Origin: Hydractinia symbiolongicarpus | Taxonomy: Eukaryota > Cnidaria > Hydrozoa > Anthoathecata > Hydractiniidae | Direction of reading: 5' to 3' | Length of the DNA: 64,000 nucleotides | NCBI RefSeq assembly: GCF_029227915.1 | Contig: NC_079882.1 | Span: forward strand, 29,564,001 to 29,628,000 | In this document: positions 60,401-64,000 of the stretch, one piece after another | How the letters are laid out: each line of letters starts with the position of its first letter | How positions within the stretch are numbered: position 1 is the first letter of the stretch | Made by a program: the position numbers and the translations under genes | Notes under the pieces: generated by a model | Told to the model about the DNA's origin: nothing | The model's database searches: none | What the model saw: the letters and a program-made list of their open reading frames with translations, nothing else

Positions 60401-61533
60401 TCACTCAAATGAGAGCTGTAAATACACCAGCCCCCTTCGCAGGACCCTTATTCCTGATAACACGACCATTAGAAACTAGGCTAAAAAGGGGGTTATCCTG
60501 GGTAAATAATAGTAATAAAAATAATAATACTGTAAGAGTTATTAAATAATGGGGTGCTGAAAAAAAGTACCCCATAAAAAGTCTAAAAATTTCGTGTTTT
60601 ATTTGTTGTGCAAGTTCAGGATAAGCTCCTTCAGTTTTCAATAAAAGTTAAACAAAGTTGGGTTGTTGTTTAGAACGATTTGATGGATGTTGTAGCTGCG
60701 ATGGAGTTAAGTCGCACGACAATGAGAAGAATACGTATCAATTTCTTCTACGCTTTTCTTTATAACATGATTGGCGTGCCAATAGCTGCAGGAGCATTCT
60801 TCCCCATTGGTGTTGTTCTTCAACCATGGATGGCTAGTGTGGCCATGGCATTGTCTTCTGTTTCGGTTGTGCTCTCCTCCTTGTGGCTGAAAAGGTATAT
60901 CTGTTGATGTTTTTGATAAACTCCGGGGAGTGAACTGGTTAAGCCAAATCAAAATAAAATCTTTGACAGCTTTTTGAAGATGCCATTTAATGCATTATTT
61001 TTTGTTTTTCTAGATGGAAAAAGAAAGTTTACAAAAGCGAACAGACTAAGAATGCATATCTCAATGAATTCGAGGTTAGTACTTTTAGGAGATTTTTTTT
61101 CTTAATTTTCGAAAGTTAATATCATGGTGCGTGCTCACTTTGAAAATCTTTCATACTGAATGAAAAATGTTGGTAAAAACAAATCAATTAATTCGAAAAA
61201 AATACTTGTTAATTACTTTTTTACTTCGTTGGGAATTTCTGGTCCTACACTTGTTTAACAGGCTGTCCAGTAAGAGAAATATCTCCCAAAAAAATTGAGC
61301 TTACCACAAAATATTTCTCCTATTTATTTCGTGTCGAAATGGAAATATTCGATGCCTCCTTTAAAGTGTTAAAGAGTTCCTGTTTTTTATTATTTTATGT
61401 ATTTGTTTTGCAGCTGAGTCAGATAAAACAATTTTCTTTAGCTTTTTCCATTCGCAGAATCAAAGAAGAATGTGGACATCATTCCATGCCCACCTGTCAA
61501 TTTACTTCCACAGAATGTATTCTAGCAGCCTAG
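48466..61533 (+). CDS. ATP7: ATP7-type copper-transporting P1B ATPase
   Basis: Twenty exons total 3657 nt (1218 aa): 48466-49162, 49796-50008, 53071-53234, 54588-54829, 55418-55574, 56038-56148, 56500-56717, 56931-56979, 57261-57365, 57441-57569, 57648-57782, 58113-58301, 58551-58733, 58884-59031, 59122-59289, 59469-59611, 59858-60061, 60674-60894, 61014-61074, 61414-61533. Four N-terminal heavy-metal domains carry GMTCxSC (Cys19/22, 97/100, 288/291, 364/367); a further copy at about residues 165-230 lacks the cysteines. The pump core is complete: TGES (643-646), membrane CPC (766-768), DKTGTLT (Asp810, phosphorylated), SEHP (His852), TGDN (1004-1007), GDGIND (1050-1055), and YN and MxxxS copper-site residues in the last helices (about 1115 and 1143). 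Human ATP7A/B have six metal domains and about 1465-1500 aa. It pumps Cu(I) into the secretory pathway or out of the cell. A C-terminal dileucine is not evident. Confidence 0.95.
50009..53070. other. ATP7 intron 2
   Basis: A 3-kb intron. A 121-codon minus-strand frame (50042-50407) has no recognised domain. About 51340-51440 shares CCACTTTGCCTGTCACAG with the repeat-rich end of PaxB intron 1. A foldback is annotated separately at 52139-52256. Confidence 0.5.
52139..52256. repeat. Foldback repeat in ATP7 intron 2
   Basis: The left arm, AAGTCAAGCATATTTAAGAA to CTACTTTGT, pairs with the right arm ACAAAGTAG to TTCTTAAATATGACTT. The spacer contains a direct repeat, GATCGACCGC, twice. Confidence 0.75.
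54285..54345 (-). repeat. Decayed fragment of the GTCTG-microsatellite repeat
   Basis: ACTAGTCGATAAAGTCCGTG followed by GAAAAATC resembles the palindromic end of the copies at 5776 and 5911. The rest is not recognisable. Confidence 0.35.
55202..55345 (+). repeat. GTCTG-microsatellite interspersed repeat copy in ATP7 intron 4
   Basis: TATAATACCCGTATACGTTT, then GTCTGTCTGTCTCTCTGTC, ACGCAAAACAGTACCGCAAG, ATGCGGTATAATAAGAACGG and AACCGTGGATTCTTTCACG, in the canonical order. Confidence 0.85.
60222..60360 (+). mobile_element. tRNA-derived SINE fragment in ATP7 intron 17
   Basis: TAACCGACTGGTGAGATAGA (A-box-like) and GGTGGTGGGTTTAATCCGCG (B-box-like) sit at tRNA spacing, about 40 bases apart. A short body and no clear tail follow. 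The head differs from those at 19235 and 22818, so it is a third family. Confidence 0.55.
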
Positions 61534-63235
61534 ACATGGATGACGTGTGCGCAAAGTTTTTATGTTAAGATGACGCACAAATTTTTTTATCGTTTTGTTT
61601 CTGTTTGTTACATTTTAGCGAAATCGTTTTATGTGTAAAACCTAATCCGCCAGCTCGTTCAAGTTGTTATTTTCTTAAAGAAATTATCTATAAAAGTTTG
61701 TAGACATTAGCTGGATTAAGTCCCTTTATATTCGCTCTGTTAGTTTATAAATTTACTTTTTTGGCTAGCTAGATAGTTACCCTTTTATAATCTTATCTTC
61801 TAACTTGTACCTTATAACTCACAGGTCAATTGCATCAAAACCTTATTATCATTTGATTATACAACTGTTGATTATCTTGACAAATATATCAGTAAAGTTA
61901 AAAACATTTTTTTGTTCATTTTGACTATCCTTTCCTGGAAAGGAAAATTGTTCATTTTTATAAAACAAAATTTCCAGATATGATTTTTAAATAATGCAGA
62001 AATATAGCTATGTCTACTATGCTGAGACTTTTATTTTTAGAATTTGCTTATAAAAAACATAAATTATCTTGTTTTCGTTCATTTTCTTGCTCGAGTTCTG
62101 TCATTTATCCAAAAGAAAGTGAAAAATGAAGAGCTGCTTGAAAGTCACGATTTTGTAACTTGAAATTTTAAAATCACGCACCGTGGTTATTTCTCGTTCC
62201 CAGATAAGGTCTGGGAACGAAAAAAGGGTCTTGATTTGCTTATTTTTTAGATGATTTTATTAGAGTTTTTCTTATGTAAAATAAATCTTTGTGTATAACC
62301 AGTATTAATAAAATTGTAAATTTACGACGTGTTTCTGTTTTGTTTTTTTGCAGCTAGCCAAACTCGTGTAATTTTTTTTGCGGTTTAAAGAAATAATATC
62401 GCAAAAATTCAAAGACAACAATCGCGCTTACCTTGAGTCGTAAATTATTAAGGATAAAAGTGGTAGCAAACTGAGGGTTGAAAACCCTGCATGTTGTTAC
62501 GAGCTTGGGGGAAATGTTACAATAGCTCGGATAATCTAGTGCTTGATAACTTTAAAGTAAGAAATTCTATCATAGTTTTGAAATGCGAAGAATAACTTTA
62601 GTATCTTACAACGTTTACGTATTTTGATGTAAATATCGACGAAACAAATAGTTTTGTCCATAATCCTAATAACTTTTAAAGCCTGGGAACGTGGTTGCAA
62701 TTAAAAGAAATACGAACTTTTTTCTCCACAGTACTTTAAATTTTAAAGAAAGAAATTTTGGCAAATGGAAAATTTACCGGTTTTGATAAAAATCCGACAA
62801 ATAAAATTCCTGCCAAAAGTTAGCATCCGCTAAATTTAATATTTTTTGCTTTCTGTCAATTTTAAAAAAACTGATTGGTGAAGAAAATTGTTTTTTTATA
62901 AATTTTTGAACGACGACGAGTGACCTTTTGCGCCTAAGTGATTGCTATCTCAAAAAATTAATGCTGTTCCCGAGTTTAAAATGAAAAAATTTTTTTTTCA
63001 ATCAATCATTCGCCACATTAAATTCTTGCTAAAAATTATAATTTTTTTTTTTGATAACCTATTAACCATTGAGTCACCATGACAACAGACGTGGCGTCAA
63101 ACTACGACTATCATAAAGCTAACTAAAAACTATGAAAATGAACCAACTGTTCCCCGGTATACTTCAAATGTTATAACAAGGAAATTGGAAACGGTAACAC
63201 AGTTGTCATAACGCGCCAGAAAACGTTCTAACTCT
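61534..63235. other. ATP7 3' flank, no further gene recognised
   Basis: AATAAA at 62280-62285 and 62307-62312 are candidate ATP7 polyadenylation signals. A perfect 11-bp-arm hairpin (TCGTTCCCAGA, loop TAAGG) lies at 62194-62220. The rest is AT-rich with no coding signal recognised. Confidence 0.5.
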
Positions 63236-63435
63236 CACCTTGATATCGCGAGGGAATTTTCATTAAACTCGCATTAGATTGGAGGGGGAAAATACACAAA
63301 TTTAACATGATAGATTGGGTTAAAGAAGCGTAATCTCCATCGCAGGAGATGTGACACGGCTTTTGAGGTATCACCACGACAGATCCCACAAAGGTTAGAA
63401 GTTGAACGAAAAAGTATTTGATGGTGAACACTCCT
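63236..63435 (-). CDS. Possible first coding exon of a secreted/membrane protein (minus strand, uncertain)
   Basis: A minus-strand ATG at about 63449 opens 73 codons. The product starts MRIFKGVFTIKYFFVQLLTF followed by VGSVVV, which looks like a signal peptide or anchor, then a cysteine-containing stretch (PCHISCDGDYASL). Near the end CAAG/GTGAGA is a good donor at about 63235. No downstream exon was found between 61.6 and 63.2 kb and no family is recognised. The bounds given are approximate. Confidence 0.25.
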
Positions 63436-63449
63436 TTAAAGATTCGCAT

Positions 63450-64000
63450 AAATATTTACTTTTTAAACACTAATTCTTTTGTTGAAGGTATAAGAACATT
63501 TTTACAAAAAATAAGAGGAATATACCCTTGCTAAATTAAATTAGAGAAAAAAACCAATATTCATAGGAAAAGGATTTCTTCATTTTCGGCAAAATGATTA
63601 AAGACGCGTTAAATTAAAGAAATGACATGATTAAATTTGTTTTAAAAAAGGCTCATTTATTGAGATCAGATAGCCTTTAATTTAAACTTGCTCATCTCAC
63701 CAAAGCTGAACATTTTTTTTATCGACTACAAAAAAAGAAATTTACAAAGAAAATCTATAGAGCGAAAACGAAAAAAACCTTTTGTTTTTCTAAAATTTTC
63801 AAAATGTTAATATTAGCCAATACGTCATTTCAAATAATTTCGCGAAGATTTATTTTCGCGAATTACCTTTTACTGGAATTTTTGTACAGACAGATTTTCG
63901 TGAATATAAATAAAATTCGCAGAATTCGCGAAAAATAGTCAACTCAATAGTAGGGTAAAGCAACAACAAGCAGACCAAATTAAGAACAAAATTTAAAAAT
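63450..64000. other. End of window, no gene recognised
   Basis: AT-rich, with TTTCGCGAA-type short palindromes at about 63837-63935, like those near 31550 and 32760. Confidence 0.45.

Overview
This is an AT-rich, intron-rich animal nuclear sequence, most likely from a hydrozoan cnidarian. The gene families are metazoan: an ARAP-type RhoGAP, TTC29, a Pax factor, IER3IP1, MBLAC1 and an ATP7 copper pump. The Pax gene combines a Pax2/5/8-like paired domain, an octapeptide and a complete homeodomain, which is the PaxB architecture of sponges and cnidarians. Introns are short to medium with ordinary GT-AG ends. The intergenic DNA is full of foldback, SINE-like, Penelope-like and microsatellite-bearing repeats. 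Species assignment is inference; no species-specific marker was seen.

Layout. All well-supported genes are on the + strand. (1) 565-6660: the 3' end of an ARAP-like gene (RhoGAP, RA, PH), with its 5' part outside the window. (2) 7.4-16.1 kb: intergenic. It holds a TCCGAAA foldback element, a ~39-copy array of a 64-bp unit (9085-11607), a cluster of palindromic foldbacks rich in GGGCAATAC (11.8-13.2 kb) and a long (TA)n run. (3) 16096-20198: complete seven-exon TTC29 (496 aa) with a tRNA-derived SINE in its last intron. (4) 21.4-23.2 kb: two copies of another SINE in opposite orientation, and weak signs of a small membrane-protein gene at 22201-23749. (5) 23700-31467: PaxB, five coding exons (785 aa), with a Penelope-like remnant in intron 1. 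(6) 31.5-43.8 kb: mostly repeats and dead mobile elements (a HIRAN-like relic, a Tigger/pogo transposase relic, a second GIY-YIG relic). (7) 43807-44052: IER3IP1. (8) 45598-46191: MBLAC1. (9) 48466-61533: ATP7 copper-transporting P-type ATPase, 20 exons, 1218 aa. (10) 61.5-64 kb: largely empty, with one possible minus-strand signal-peptide exon.

The genes are not a functional cluster. They cover GTPase signalling (ARAP), ciliary/flagellar function (TTC29), transcription (PaxB), ER-Golgi trafficking (IER3IP1), a metallo-beta-lactamase-fold hydrolase (MBLAC1) and copper export (ATP7). Exon joins were made by eye from splice consensus, reading phase and family homology. For ARAP, TTC29, PaxB and ATP7 the summed exon lengths close in frame, which supports the models. 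The least expected observations are the duplicated 26-unit block inside the 64-bp array, the nested foldback cluster beside it, and splice-acceptor-like sites just upstream of most start codons, which would fit spliced-leader trans-splicing or 5'UTR introns.
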